Assembly (NCBI GenBank): GCA_964437335.1
Contig: CAYTGL010000002.1
Location: 1 to 64,000 of the forward strand
Direction: 5' to 3'
Length of the DNA: 64,000 bases
Source of the DNA: JAITWN01 sp964437335
GTDB taxonomy: Bacteria > Pseudomonadota > Gammaproteobacteria > SZUA-140
Of this stretch, positions 1 through 8,155 are shown in pieces (the stretch's first letter is position 1; each line of letters starts with the position of its first letter). Under the pieces are notes generated by a model. It did not search any database and was not told the DNA's origin. It was given only the letters and a program-made list of their open reading frames with translations. Position numbers and translations under genes: made by a program.

Positions 1-1755
1 CGAGGACTGGAACCAGCCGCGGTGCTGGTCGGACCCTTCGAGATAGAGATCGGCCGGGAATGGCAGCACGCCGCGGGTGTTGTCCCCGTTGTTAACCGGA
101 TCGAGCACACAGAAATGCGTGACGCCGGAATCGAACCAGACATCGAGGATATCGGTGACCCGCTCATAGTCGGCCGCATCGGCGCCGAGCAGCTCGACGG
201 GATCGAGATCATACCAGGCGTCGACGCCGTTCCGTTCCACCCGCTTTGCGACCTGCTCGATCAACGCCTGCGTCTCCGGATGCAGGTCGCCGCTCTTGCG
301 ATGGACGAACAACGCAATCGGCACGCCCCAGGTGCGCTGGCGCGAGATGCACCAGTCGGGGCGCTTCTCGACCATACCCTCGATCCGGGCCTGGCCCCAG
401 TTCGGCATCCAGTCGACGTCACGGATCGCCGCAATCGCCTGCCCGCGCAAGCCGTGCCGGTCCATTGCGATGAACCACTGCGGCGTCGCGCGGAAGATGA
501 TCGGGGTCTTGTGGCGCCAGCAATGCGGATAGCTGTGGCGCAGCGCCTCGGCATGCATCAGCGCGCCGCGGCTCTTCAGCACCTCGATGATGTGCGTGTT
601 CGCCTCGAACACATGCTGGCCGCCGAACAGCGGGGTATCCGCGAGAAAGCAGCCACGGTCGTCGACCGGGTTGTCGACGCGCAGGTGATAGCGCAGGCCG
701 GCGACATAGTCGTCCTGCCCGTGCCCGGGCGCGGTATGGACGGCGCCGGTGCCGGCCTCGGTAGTGACATGGTCGCCGAGGATGATCGGGACTTCACGTT
801 CGTAGAACGGGTGAGCGAGCCTGATGCCTTCGAGACCGCTGCCCTTGCAGTAGGCGATGACGCGATAGTTGTCGATGCCGTAGCGCAGCATCGCGTCCTT
901 GAGCAGCGCGTCGGCGAGCAGCAGGCGCTCATGGCCGAGCGCGGATTCGCACTGCACGACGACATAATCGAGATCGGGATTCACCGCGACCGCCTGGTTC
1001 GCGGGAAGCGTCCAGGGCGTCGTGGTCCATATCAGCACGGACAACGGACCATGGCCCTCATGGCCCGGGACATGGCGGCAACGCGCCATTACCGCCTCGG
1101 CGTCCAGCACCGGGAAACGCACATCGATCGCAGGCGAAGTGCGCTCCTCGTATTCGACCTCGGCCTCGGCCAGCGCCGAACCGCAGTCGGCGCACCAGTG
1201 CACCGGCTTGAAGCCCTTGTAGACATGACCGGCCCTGATGATGCGGCCGAGCGCGCGAATGATGTCGGCCTCGAAACGGAAGTCCATCGTCAGGTAGGGA
1301 TGGGCCCAGTCGCCGATCACGCCGAGCCGGATGAAGTCCTCGCGCTGGCGCTCGATCTGCTGTGTCGCGTAGTCGCGGCAGGCCTTGCGGAAACCGCGAG
1401 CGTCGATCTTGTAGCCGGGCTTGCCGACCTTCTTCTCGACATTGAGTTCGATCGGCAGGCCGTGGCAATCCCAGCCGGGCACATAGGGCGCATCGAATCC
1501 CTCGAGGGTGCGCGACTTGACGATGATGTCCTTCAGCACCTTGTTGACGGCATGGCCGATATGGATCTCGCCATTCGCATAGGGCGGTCCATCGTGCAGC
1601 ACAAACTTCTTTCTGCCCTTGCGTTCGCTGCGCAAGCGCTGGTACAACCCGATCTCCGCCCACTGCTTGAGAAATTCAGGCTCGCGCTGGGCGAGATTCG
1701 CCTTCATCGCAAACGCGGTCTTCGGGAGGTTCAGGGTGTCCTTATAGTCCGACAT
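1..1755 (-). CDS. ileS: Isoleucine--tRNA ligase (partial, C-terminal part outside window)
   Basis: Class I aminoacyl-tRNA synthetase that charges tRNA-Ile in the cytoplasm. The first 585 codons are present; the gene runs off the left edge. The N-terminus (MSDYKDTLNLPKTAF) and the class I signature HDGPPYANGEIHIGH near residue 60 are typical of bacterial IleRS. The editing (CP1) domain follows, with the TTTPWTLPANQA stretch that includes the conserved threonine-rich peptide. The segment near the edge (LEGSDQHRGWFQSS) is also characteristic of the family; the KMSKS loop would lie beyond the window. The ATG at 1755 lies 14 nt inside the end of ribF, so the two are translationally linked. The order murJ-ribF-ileS matches the E. 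coli ribF-ileS-lspA neighbourhood. Confidence 0.97.
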   Translation of the reverse strand, partial: MSDYKDTLNLPKTAFAMKANLAQREPEFLKQWAEIGLYQRLRSERKGRKKFVLHDGPPYANGEIHIGHAVNKVLKDIIVKSRTLEGFDAPYVPGWDCHGLPIELNVEKKVGKPGYKIDARGFRKACRDYATQQIERQREDFIRLGVIGDWAHPYLTMDFRFEADIIRALGRIIRAGHVYKGFKPVHWCADCGSALAEAEVEYEERTSPAIDVRFPVLDAEAVMARCRHVPGHEGHGPLSVLIWTTTPWTLPANQAVAVNPDLDYVVVQCESALGHERLLLADALLKDAMLRYGIDNYRVIAYCKGSGLEGIRLAHPFYEREVPIILGDHVTTEAGTGAVHTAPGHGQDDYVAGLRYHLRVDNPVDDRGCFLADTPLFGGQHVFEANTHIIEVLKSRGALMHAEALRHSYPHCWRHKTPIIFRATPQWFIAMDRHGLRGQAIAAIRDVDWMPNWGQARIEGMVEKRPDWCISRQRTWGVPIALFVHRKSGDLHPETQALIEQVAKRVERNGVDAWYDLDPVELLGADAADYERVTDILDVWFDSGVTHFCVLDPVNNGDNTRGVLPFPADLYLEGSDQHRGWFQSS

Positions 1756-2746
1756 TGTGATATCTGCCGCCTTCGGTATCAGGTGAAAGGCCAAAATACG
1801 CGCGCGCCCGCTTCGCGTCGTCGAGGATCTGCGCGCGCAGCGCGTCGACGGATTCGAAGCGCTGCTCGTCGCGCAGGCGCAGCCGGAATTCGACGCGGAC
1901 ATGCTGCCCGTAGATGTCACGATCAAAATCGAACAGATGCGCCTCCAGCAGACAGCGCCGGCCACCGACGGTCGGCCGCACGCCGACATTCGCGACGCCG
2001 GGCAGCGACTCGTCACCGATACCGGTGACCATGACCGCAAAGACGCCGGACAGCGGCGCGCTTCGGACCCCGCCCCCATTGCCGTATTCAGGGCCGGCGC
2101 GCCGGTGCAGATCGACGTTCGCGGTCGGGAATCCGAACTGGCGGCCGCGGCCGTCGCCTTTGACGACCCGCCCGGACAGGCGGTAGCGTCGTCCGAGCAA
2201 CCGCTCCGCGCCGTCGAGATCGCCCTGCTGCAGCAGTGCGCGGATGCGGGTGCTGCTGATGCGTTCGCCGTCGTGCTCCAGCGCCTCCATGACGACCACT
2301 TCATAGCCGTGTCTCGCGCCCTCATCACGCAACAGCGCGATGTCCCCGATCCGGCGGTGACCGAAACGAAAATCGTCGCCGACCGACAGCGAGCGCACGC
2401 CGAGGGCGCCGACGAGGATGTCACGAATGAAATCCCGCGCCGGCATCTGCGCGAGGCCGCGACTGAAGCGCAGGCACAGCACGCGATCGACGCCGGTGCC
2501 GGACAGGATCTCGAGCTTCTCCCGGAACGAGGTCAGCCGCGCCGGCCGCCGCTGCGGGTTAAAGAACTCCTGCGGGTGCGGCTCGAAGATGATCACCAGC
2601 GACGGCAGACCGGACTCCCGCGCCTTGTCGACCAGGCGACCGAGCACCGCCTGATGCCCGCGGTGCAGACCGTCGAAGTTGCCGATCGTCGCCACGCAGC
2701 CCCGATGGCGGGGGCGCAGATTATAATGCCCGCGTATCAATTCCAT
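1742..2746 (-). CDS. ribF: Bifunctional riboflavin kinase / FAD synthetase
   Basis: Converts riboflavin to FMN and then FMN to FAD. The 334-residue protein has the usual length and two-domain layout. The N-terminal FAD synthetase (nucleotidyltransferase-like) domain carries IGNFDGLHRGHQAVL near residue 20 and ISSTRIR near residue 165. The C-terminal riboflavin kinase domain begins around residue 185 (GRQFGFPTANVDL, PGVANVGVRPTVGG, EAHLFDFDRDIYG). It lies 86 nt downstream of murJ and overlaps the start of ileS by 14 nt, indicating a murJ-ribF-ileS transcription unit. Nothing is missing from the family motifs. Confidence 0.97.
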   Translation of the reverse strand: MELIRGHYNLRPRHRGCVATIGNFDGLHRGHQAVLGRLVDKARESGLPSLVIIFEPHPQEFFNPQRRPARLTSFREKLEILSGTGVDRVLCLRFSRGLAQMPARDFIRDILVGALGVRSLSVGDDFRFGHRRIGDIALLRDEGARHGYEVVVMEALEHDGERISSTRIRALLQQGDLDGAERLLGRRYRLSGRVVKGDGRGRQFGFPTANVDLHRRAGPEYGNGGGVRSAPLSGVFAVMVTGIGDESLPGVANVGVRPTVGGRRCLLEAHLFDFDRDIYGQHVRVEFRLRLRDEQRFESVDALRAQILDDAKRARAYFGLSPDTEGGRYHNVGL

Positions 2747-2832
2747 GGAATGTGCGTCAGGAAAGCACCAGATGACGGAACCGCCGTTGAATCAGCCATT
2801 ATAAACAACAGGCTGATGATGTCATAACGGGA

Positions 2833-4404
2833 TTATCCGGCTTCCCCCGACGGCGGCGTAATATGTCGCCGGCGCAATCCGCTGATCCACAGCGTCAGGA
2901 AGTAGGCCGCCGCGCCGGCCACCACGCAGATGACGAGATCCGCGGCGCGCGCGCGCCAGCCGTTGTCGAGCCAGGCGCCCAGATCCCCCGCGACCAGCAC
3001 CAGCACCAGCGCCATCACCGCGTTCGCAGCGACGACCTGCAAGAGCAGACTGCGCCAGCCCGGCGACAACTGCAGCAGTCCGCGGCGGCGCAGCGAACGA
3101 TACAGCAGCAGCGCGTTCAGGAATGACGCGAACGCCGTCGCGAGCGCGAGGCCGGCATGAGGACCGGGGATGTCGAGCTTGACCATCGGCACGACGAACG
3201 CAACGTTCATGACGATATTCGCAACCATCGCGATGACGGCGATCTTCACCGGTGTCCGCATGTCCTGGCGCGAGTAAAACGCCGCGGCCAGCACCTTGAC
3301 CATGATGAAACCGAGCAGTCCGAGCGCATAGGCCATCAGGCTGAGGCGCGCCATCTCGACATCATGGACGCCGAATTCGCCATACTGGAACAACGTCGTC
3401 AGCATCGGTCCGGCGAGCACGAGCAGGCCGATCGCCGCCGGCGTGCCGATCAGCATGACCATGCGCAGCGCCCAGTCGACGGTGCGCGAATGCGCCTCGG
3501 TCGAGGCCTGCGCGTAGTGCTGCGACAGGCGCGGCAGGATCACCGTCGCGAGCGCGATACCGAACACCCCGAGCGGAAACTCGACCAGGCGGTCGGAATA
3601 ATACAGCCAGCTGACGCTGCCGGTCACAAGAAACGAGGCGATCAGCGTGTCGATCAGCAGGTTGATCTGCGCGACCGACGATCCGAAGATCGCCGGCAGC
3701 ATCATCCGGCCGATGCGCCGGACGCCTTCATGACCGCGCCGCCAAAGGGGACGCGGCAACAAGCGGAGGCGCAGCAGGAACGGGATCTGAAACGCGAGCT
3801 GGACGATGCCGGCGAGCAAAACACCCCAGGCGAGTGCCATGACCGGTTCGTCCATGTGCGGCGCGAGCCACAGCGCGGCGCCGATCAGGCACAGGTTCAG
3901 AAACACCGGCGTGAGCGCCGGCACACCGAAGCGGCCATAACTGTTGAGGATGCCGCCGGCGAACGCGGTCAGCGAGATGAATAATATATAGGGAAACGTC
4001 AGGCGGACCATGTCCACCGTCAGTTGATACTTGTTGCTGTCATCGAGGAAACCGGGCGCGAAGATCATCACCAGCACCGGCGCGGCGATGACGCCGATCA
4101 GCGTGACGACGAACAGGACGCTGCTGAGCACGCCGACGGTCGCATCGACGAGATCCCGCACCTCCTGTTCGCTGCGCTTCTCCTTGTATTCGGACAGCAC
4201 CGGGACAAAGGCCTGGGCAAAGGCCCCTTCGGCGAACAGGCGGCGCAGGAAATTCGGGATCTTGAACGCAACGAAAAACGCGTCGGCGCCAAGCCCGGCG
4301 CCGAAGACACGCGCGATGACCACGTCGCGCACGAGGCCCAGCACGCGCGAGATCGAGGTTATGCCCCCGACTACCACCGTCGAGCGCAGCAGGCTACGGT
4401 TCAC
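2833..4404 (-). CDS. murJ: Lipid II flippase MurJ (MviN)
   Basis: Inner-membrane MOP-superfamily transporter that flips lipid II to the periplasmic face for peptidoglycan synthesis. The 523-residue protein has about 14 predicted hydrophobic segments. The conserved N-terminus is present (SRVLGLVRDVVIARVFGAG), as are FKIPNFLRRLFAEGAFAQAFVPVL near residue 50 (quoted here only as the family hallmark region) and the arginines of the central cavity. The start is the ATG directly before NRSLLRSTVVVGG. It is divergent from rpsT and heads the likely murJ-ribF-ileS operon. The intervening 180 nt must hold promoters for both directions; I could not identify the murJ promoter confidently. Confidence 0.96.
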   Translation of the reverse strand: MNRSLLRSTVVVGGITSISRVLGLVRDVVIARVFGAGLGADAFFVAFKIPNFLRRLFAEGAFAQAFVPVLSEYKEKRSEQEVRDLVDATVGVLSSVLFVVTLIGVIAAPVLVMIFAPGFLDDSNKYQLTVDMVRLTFPYILFISLTAFAGGILNSYGRFGVPALTPVFLNLCLIGAALWLAPHMDEPVMALAWGVLLAGIVQLAFQIPFLLRLRLLPRPLWRRGHEGVRRIGRMMLPAIFGSSVAQINLLIDTLIASFLVTGSVSWLYYSDRLVEFPLGVFGIALATVILPRLSQHYAQASTEAHSRTVDWALRMVMLIGTPAAIGLLVLAGPMLTTLFQYGEFGVHDVEMARLSLMAYALGLLGFIMVKVLAAAFYSRQDMRTPVKIAVIAMVANIVMNVAFVVPMVKLDIPGPHAGLALATAFASFLNALLLYRSLRRRGLLQLSPGWRSLLLQVVAANAVMALVLVLVAGDLGAWLDNGWRARAADLVICVVAGAAAYFLTLWISGLRRRHITPPSGEAG

Positions 4405-4583
4405 CGGCTCACCCGGTCATGCGCGCTCTGCAGAACGGCGCTGTTCCGATATTCCGTCAAGATCTTCTTATTATCTGTAGGTAATTGATATTATTATCGG
4501 CCGCGGCGCAGTTTGACAAAGGTGGGCGAAACCCGGATCATTATGCCCCTTTGACCCACCAGAAGTGCATGGGAGTACCAGCA

Positions 4584-4850
4584 TTGGCAAACACCATACA
4601 AGCCAGAAAGCGCATCCGGCAGTCTGAAAAGCGCCGCCTCCACAACGCCTCCATGCGTTCGTCGATGCGCACCGCGAGCAAGAAGGTCATCAAGGCCGTC
4701 ACCGCCGGCGACAAGACAGGGGCCGAAAGCGCCTTCACCGCCGCCGTGCCCGAGATCGACCGCATGGCGCGCAAAGGCATTATCCACAAGAACAAGGCCG
4801 CCCGCCAAAAAAGCCGCCTGAGCCGCCAGATCCGTACCCTTCAGGCCTGA
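4584..4850 (+). CDS. rpsT: 30S ribosomal protein S20, UUG start
   Basis: S20 is a primary 16S rRNA-binding protein of the small subunit. Starting at TTG 4584 gives MANTIQARKRIRQSEKRR and an 88-residue, very basic helical protein ending in SRLSRQIRTLQA, the normal S20 size. Upstream ATG codons in the same frame would add an unrelated 33-residue extension, so they are rejected. A GGGAG ribosome-binding site lies at 4571-4575. The E. coli rpsT also uses UUG, where the weak start takes part in autogenous control; the same is plausible here. A consensus -35 TTGACA lies at 4513-4518, but the matching -10 is poor (ATCATT at 18-nt spacing). The gene is followed directly by a palindromic repeat cluster that may end transcription. 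Confidence 0.96.
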   Translation: MANTIQARKRIRQSEKRRLHNASMRSSMRTASKKVIKAVTAGDKTGAESAFTAAVPEIDRMARKGIIHKNKAARQKSRLSRQIRTLQA

Positions 4851-4860
4851 GATCTCCACC

Positions 4861-4939
4861 AAAAGGGTCAGACCCTTTTGACCTGATCCAGCAGGGACCC
4901 TGCTGGCTTCGAATCAAAAGGGTCTGACCCTTTTGATTC
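4861..4939. repeat. REP-like palindromic cluster (two GGGTCWGACCC units around a third hairpin)
   Basis: AAAAGGGTCAGACCCTTTT at 4861-4879 and the related unit centred in a perfect 29-nt palindrome at 4911-4939 have the two forms of the central base (GTCAGAC, GTCTGAC). Between them CCAGCAGGG-A-CCCTGCTGG (4888-4906) is another perfect hairpin. The cluster lies between the convergent ends of rpsT and proB. It may act as a bidirectional transcript end or mRNA stabiliser. The same core recurs at 7201, 38659, 44192, 47793 and 61588. Confidence 0.9.
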
Positions 4940-4952
4940 CACCAACTGGTGT

Positions 4953-6080
4953 TCACATCAGTACCAGATTGTCCCGGTGGATCAGCTCAGGCGCATCGAC
5001 ATAGCCGAGGATTTCGCGAATCCGTTCACTCGACTGGCGCGCCAGCTTGCGCGCCTCGTCGGCGCTGTAGTTGACGAGACCGCGGGCGATCTCGCGGCCC
5101 TGGCCATCGATACAGGCCACGACCTCGCCGCGGGCGAAGCCGCCCCTGACCTCGACGACGCCGACCGGCAGCAGGCTGCGCCCGGATTCGCGCAACACCT
5201 TTGCCGCGCCGTCGTCGATGATGAGTTGTCCACGCAGTTGTAACTGTCCCGCGAGCCACTGCTTGCGGGCGACCAGCGGCTCCTGTGACGGCTGGATCAA
5301 GGTGCCGACCTCCTCGCCGCGATGCACTGCCTGCAGGATGCCTGGCTGGCGCCCCGCGGCGATCAGCGTCGCAGTGCCTGAACGCGCCGCACGGACTGCC
5401 GCCCGCACCTTGGTCAGCATGCCGCCCCGCCCCCATTGCCCGACCCCGCCACCCGCCGCCATGCGCTCAAGTTCCGGATCGGCGGCACGCGCCTCGCGAA
5501 TCAGTTGTGCATCCTGGTGCGCGCGCGGATCCTTGTCATACATACCGTCCTGGTCAGTCAGGATGACGAGCAGATCGGCCTCGACGAGATTCGCGACGAG
5601 GCCCGCCAGCGTGTCGTTGTCGCCGAAACGGATCTCCTCGACAGCGACCGTATCGTTCTCGTTGACGACCGGCACGACATCGAGGTCGAGCAGCGTCAGC
5701 AGCGTGCTGCGGGCATTGAGGTAGCGCTTGCGATCGGACAGGTCATCATGCGACAGCAGGATCTGCGCGGTATGCAGGCCGAAGCGTTTGAAACCGGATT
5801 CATAGGCCTCGATCAGACCCATCTGTCCGACCGCGGCGGCGGCCTGGAGTTCGTGCAGGGCCTGGGGCCGCTTCGCCCAGCCGAGCCGCTTGACGCCTTC
5901 GGAGACCGCGCCCGAGGAAACCAGCACGACCTCTATCCCGTTGCGGCACAGTTCGGCGATCTGCTCGACCCATTGCCCCATCAGCGTGCGATCGAGGCCG
6001 CGGCCGTCGTTCGTCAGTAATGAACTGCCGACCTTGACGACCCAGCGACGGGATTGACCGAGTTGCGGACGCGTTTTCAT
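4953..6080 (-). CDS. proB: Glutamate 5-kinase (with PUA domain)
   Basis: First enzyme of proline synthesis: phosphorylates glutamate to glutamyl-5-phosphate. The start chosen is the ATG at 6080 (MKTRPQLGQSRRWVVKVGSS), giving 375 residues, close to the E. coli length of 367. An in-frame ATG at 6122 would add 14 unconserved residues. The amino acid kinase domain has VVKVGSSLLT, LVSSGAVSEG, NENDTVAVEEIRFGDNDTL (substrate site) and GGMLTKVRAA. A PUA domain follows from about residue 275 (IDDGAAKVL, VVEVRGGFARGE). It is last in the rplU-rpmA-obgE-proB order and probably shares the obgE transcript (84 nt gap). Proline feedback control is expected from the family, not visible in DNA. Confidence 0.96.
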   Translation of the reverse strand: MKTRPQLGQSRRWVVKVGSSLLTNDGRGLDRTLMGQWVEQIAELCRNGIEVVLVSSGAVSEGVKRLGWAKRPQALHELQAAAAVGQMGLIEAYESGFKRFGLHTAQILLSHDDLSDRKRYLNARSTLLTLLDLDVVPVVNENDTVAVEEIRFGDNDTLAGLVANLVEADLLVILTDQDGMYDKDPRAHQDAQLIREARAADPELERMAAGGGVGQWGRGGMLTKVRAAVRAARSGTATLIAAGRQPGILQAVHRGEEVGTLIQPSQEPLVARKQWLAGQLQLRGQLIIDDGAAKVLRESGRSLLPVGVVEVRGGFARGEVVACIDGQGREIARGLVNYSADEARKLARQSSERIREILGYVDAPELIHRDNLVLM

Positions 6081-6164
6081 CGGCGTAGTTTCAGGCCACA
6101 CACAAACAGTGTAAAGAGGCAAACAGTGTAATCAGGGATAAACATTTTGCTGGATGCGCTGCAA

Positions 6165-7199
6165 TTATCCGCGCTGCATCAATCCCGCCTTCAATTCCGC
6201 AAGCCGTGTCATGACCCGTTCGCACAGGGTTTGCGTACCAATGCCCGCCAGCGCGGAAACCGCGTAATACGGCCCCGACCAGCCGAGCCGGTCGATGAGG
6301 TCACGGCAGGCGCCGTCACGTTCGTCCTCGGGCAACAGGTCGATCTTGTTGATGACCAGCCAGCGCTCGGCGCCGGCGAGTTCGTCACTGAACTTGCGCA
6401 ACTCCTCCTCGATGACGCGCACGGCCCGCTCCGGTTCATCGGCAGGATCGACCGGGTGGATATCGACGAGATGCAGCAACAACCGCGTGCGGGACAGGTG
6501 CCGCAAAAACCGGATGCCGAGGCCCGCGCCTTCGGCGGCCCCCTCGATCAGACCCGGGATATCGGCGATGACGAAGCTGCGATCCGTGCCGACGCGGACG
6601 ACGCCGAGCTGGGGATGCAGCGTCGTGAATGGATAGTCGGCAACCTTCGGCCGGGCAGAGGACACCGCGCGGATGAAGGTCGACTTGCCGGCGTTCGGCA
6701 GGCCGAGCAGGCCGACGTCGGCGAGCAGCCTGAGTTCGAGCGCAAGACGCCGCTGCTCACCGGGGGTGCCCGGTGACGTGCGCCGCGGTGCGCGGTTCGT
6801 GCTGCTCTTGTAACGGGTATTGCCGAGGCCGTGGAATCCGCCTTTCGCAACCAGAAGCCGCTGTTCCGCCTCGAGCAGTTCGCCAATCGTCTCACCGGTG
6901 TCCACGTCCCGCACGATCGTGCCGACCGGCGCCCGGATCAGCAGATCCTCGCCGCTGCGCCCGGTGCAGTTTGCGCCCTTGCCGTTCTCGCCGCGCTCGG
7001 CCCGGAACATCGGTGCATGGCGGAAATCGACGAGGGTATTGATCGCGGGATCCCCGACCAACCAGACATTGCCGCCGTCACCACCGTCGCCGCCGTCCGG
7101 ACCACCGAACGGGATGAACTTCTCGCGGCGAAAGCTGACGCAGCCGCTCCCGCCGTCGCCGGCCTTGACCTGGATTGTGACCTCGTCAACGAATTTCAT
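6165..7199 (-). CDS. obgE: GTPase ObgE/CgtA
   Basis: Essential Obg-family GTPase linked to late 50S assembly, stringent response and cell-cycle control. The glycine-rich Obg fold spans residues 1-158 (KAGDGGSGCVSFRREKFIPFGG). The G domain follows, with G1 GLPNAGKS, switch I YPFTTLHPQLG, G3 DIPGLIEGA and G4 NKIDLL, and SALAG for G5. The protein has 344 residues and lacks the long acidic C-terminal tail of E. coli ObgE. It lies 123 nt downstream of rpmA, separated from it by a terminator-like hairpin and a GGGTCWGACCC repeat, so it may be expressed partly by readthrough and partly from its own promoter. Confidence 0.97.
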   Translation of the reverse strand: MKFVDEVTIQVKAGDGGSGCVSFRREKFIPFGGPDGGDGGDGGNVWLVGDPAINTLVDFRHAPMFRAERGENGKGANCTGRSGEDLLIRAPVGTIVRDVDTGETIGELLEAEQRLLVAKGGFHGLGNTRYKSSTNRAPRRTSPGTPGEQRRLALELRLLADVGLLGLPNAGKSTFIRAVSSARPKVADYPFTTLHPQLGVVRVGTDRSFVIADIPGLIEGAAEGAGLGIRFLRHLSRTRLLLHLVDIHPVDPADEPERAVRVIEEELRKFSDELAGAERWLVINKIDLLPEDERDGACRDLIDRLGWSGPYYAVSALAGIGTQTLCERVMTRLAELKAGLMQRG

Positions 7200-7252
7200 C
7201 AGGGTCAGACCCTATTAATAGGGTCAGACCCTATTTAAAGGGTCTGACCCTA
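7200..7252. repeat. REP-like repeat, three GGGTCWGACCC units in tandem
   Basis: Three 11-bp palindromic cores lie head to tail within 52 nt (two GGGTCAGACCC, one GGGTCTGACCC) separated by TATTAATA and TATTTAAA. The cluster starts one base upstream of the obgE ATG, so it forms the whole leader of obgE on the minus strand and could affect its ribosome access. No Shine-Dalgarno-like purine tract is evident there apart from the AGGGTC parts of the repeat itself. Confidence 0.9.
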
Positions 7253-7272
7253 ATGAAAGCGGATGCACCAAC

Positions 7273-7298
7273 AAAAAACCCCGTCAGGGACGGGGTTT
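7273..7298 (-). terminator. Rho-independent terminator after rpmA
   Basis: A perfect 10-bp stem (AAACCCCGTC with GACGGGGTTT, 3-nt loop) lies 25 nt beyond the rpmA stop codon. On the minus strand it is followed by a run of six T residues, the classic intrinsic terminator layout. It would separate most rplU-rpmA transcription from obgE. Confidence 0.85.
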
Positions 7299-7322
7299 GT
7301 CGCGCTGCGTCCGCAGTGCCGC

Positions 7323-7580
7323 TCAGGCGGGTACGATGCTGACGTAGCGACGCTGCTTCGGTCCCTTGACGGCGAACAGCACGGTGCCGCTGATCTTTGC
7401 GAACAGGGTATGGTCGTGACCGCAGCCGACATTGGCGCCCGGATGAAACTGGGTGCCGCGCTGGCGCACGAGGATATTGCCGGCCAGCACATTTTCGCCG
7501 CCGTAACGTTTGACGCCGAGGCGTTTCGATTCCGAGTCGCGTCCGTTGCGGCTGCTGCCGCCTGCCTTTTTATGTGCCAT
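7323..7580 (-). CDS. rpmA: 50S ribosomal protein L27
   Basis: L27 sits near the peptidyl-transferase centre of the large subunit. The 85-residue protein starts MAHKKAGGSSRNGRDSESKR and contains GGENVLAGNILVRQRG and FHPG, all hallmarks of L27. No N-terminal cleavage extension of the Firmicutes type is present. It is 33 nt downstream of rplU and followed by a strong terminator. Confidence 0.98.
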   Translation of the reverse strand: MAHKKAGGSSRNGRDSESKRLGVKRYGGENVLAGNILVRQRGTQFHPGANVGCGHDHTLFAKISGTVLFAVKGPKQRRYVSIVPA

Positions 7581-7613
7581 CGTCTGTTACCTGATCCAGT
7601 ATCCGAAATTACG

Positions 7614-7928
7614 CTAGCCGGCCGAGATGTCGGTGATCTCGATCTCGGTGTAATGCTGGCGGTGTCCCATTTCCTTGTGGAAATGCTTGCGGCGGCGGTG
7701 CTTGACGATGCGGATCTTCTCGCCGCGCCCGTGTTTCGTGACGGTCGCGCTGACCTTGCCGCCGGCGAGATACGGCGCGCCGACCTTGACATCCTCGCCG
7801 TCGGCGACCATCAGCACGCGGTCGATTCCGACCGTCTCGCCCTGTGCCACATCGAGCTTCTCGACGCGGAGCTTGTCGCCCTTGCCGGCCCGGTACTGTT
7901 TGCCGCCTGTCTGGAATACCGCGTACAT
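7614..7928 (-). CDS. rplU: 50S ribosomal protein L21
   Basis: L21 binds 23S rRNA in the large subunit. The 104-residue protein starts MYAVFQTGGKQYRAGKGDK and contains KHRRRKHFHKEMGHRQHYTEI, both standard for L21. It is first in the rplU-rpmA unit, with a near-consensus sigma-70 promoter about 80 nt upstream, and is divergent from ispB, the same arrangement as in E. coli. Confidence 0.98.
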   Translation of the reverse strand: MYAVFQTGGKQYRAGKGDKLRVEKLDVAQGETVGIDRVLMVADGEDVKVGAPYLAGGKVSATVTKHGRGEKIRIVKHRRRKHFHKEMGHRQHYTEIEITDISAG

Positions 7929-8008
7929 TGACCTGCTCCAATATGGCCCCGCCTGGCTCGAGCCGCGGGATACCTGCGAAAAAGTGTTGTAAATCAGAAA
8001 AGCAGGGC

Positions 8009-8037
8009 ATTTTAGCCAATCCCTCCGGAGAGGTCAA
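8009..8037 (-). promoter_or_regulatory. Sigma-70 promoter of rplU-rpmA
   Basis: On the minus strand TTGACC (8037-8032) and TAAAAT (8014-8009) are separated by exactly 17 nt. Both hexamers match consensus at five of six positions. Transcription would start near 8002, about 74 nt ahead of the rplU ATG. This is the clearest sigma-70 promoter I found in the window. Confidence 0.75.
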
Positions 8038-8155
8038 TCTCAGGGCGGATTTTGCTTGCCTGGGATCAGGTTGGTATCTAAACTCAGGGGTTCGCGTTCC
8101 GGACGGAGTTGATAATTTGATTGTGGATGCGCCCGTAAAGATCGCCCATCGTCCA

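Noticed and set aside
22..2028. Long plus-strand open frame of over 600 codons
   Set aside because: It is antisense to ileS and ribF, both unambiguous by motif. Its translation has no recognisable domain; it is a by-product of high GC content.
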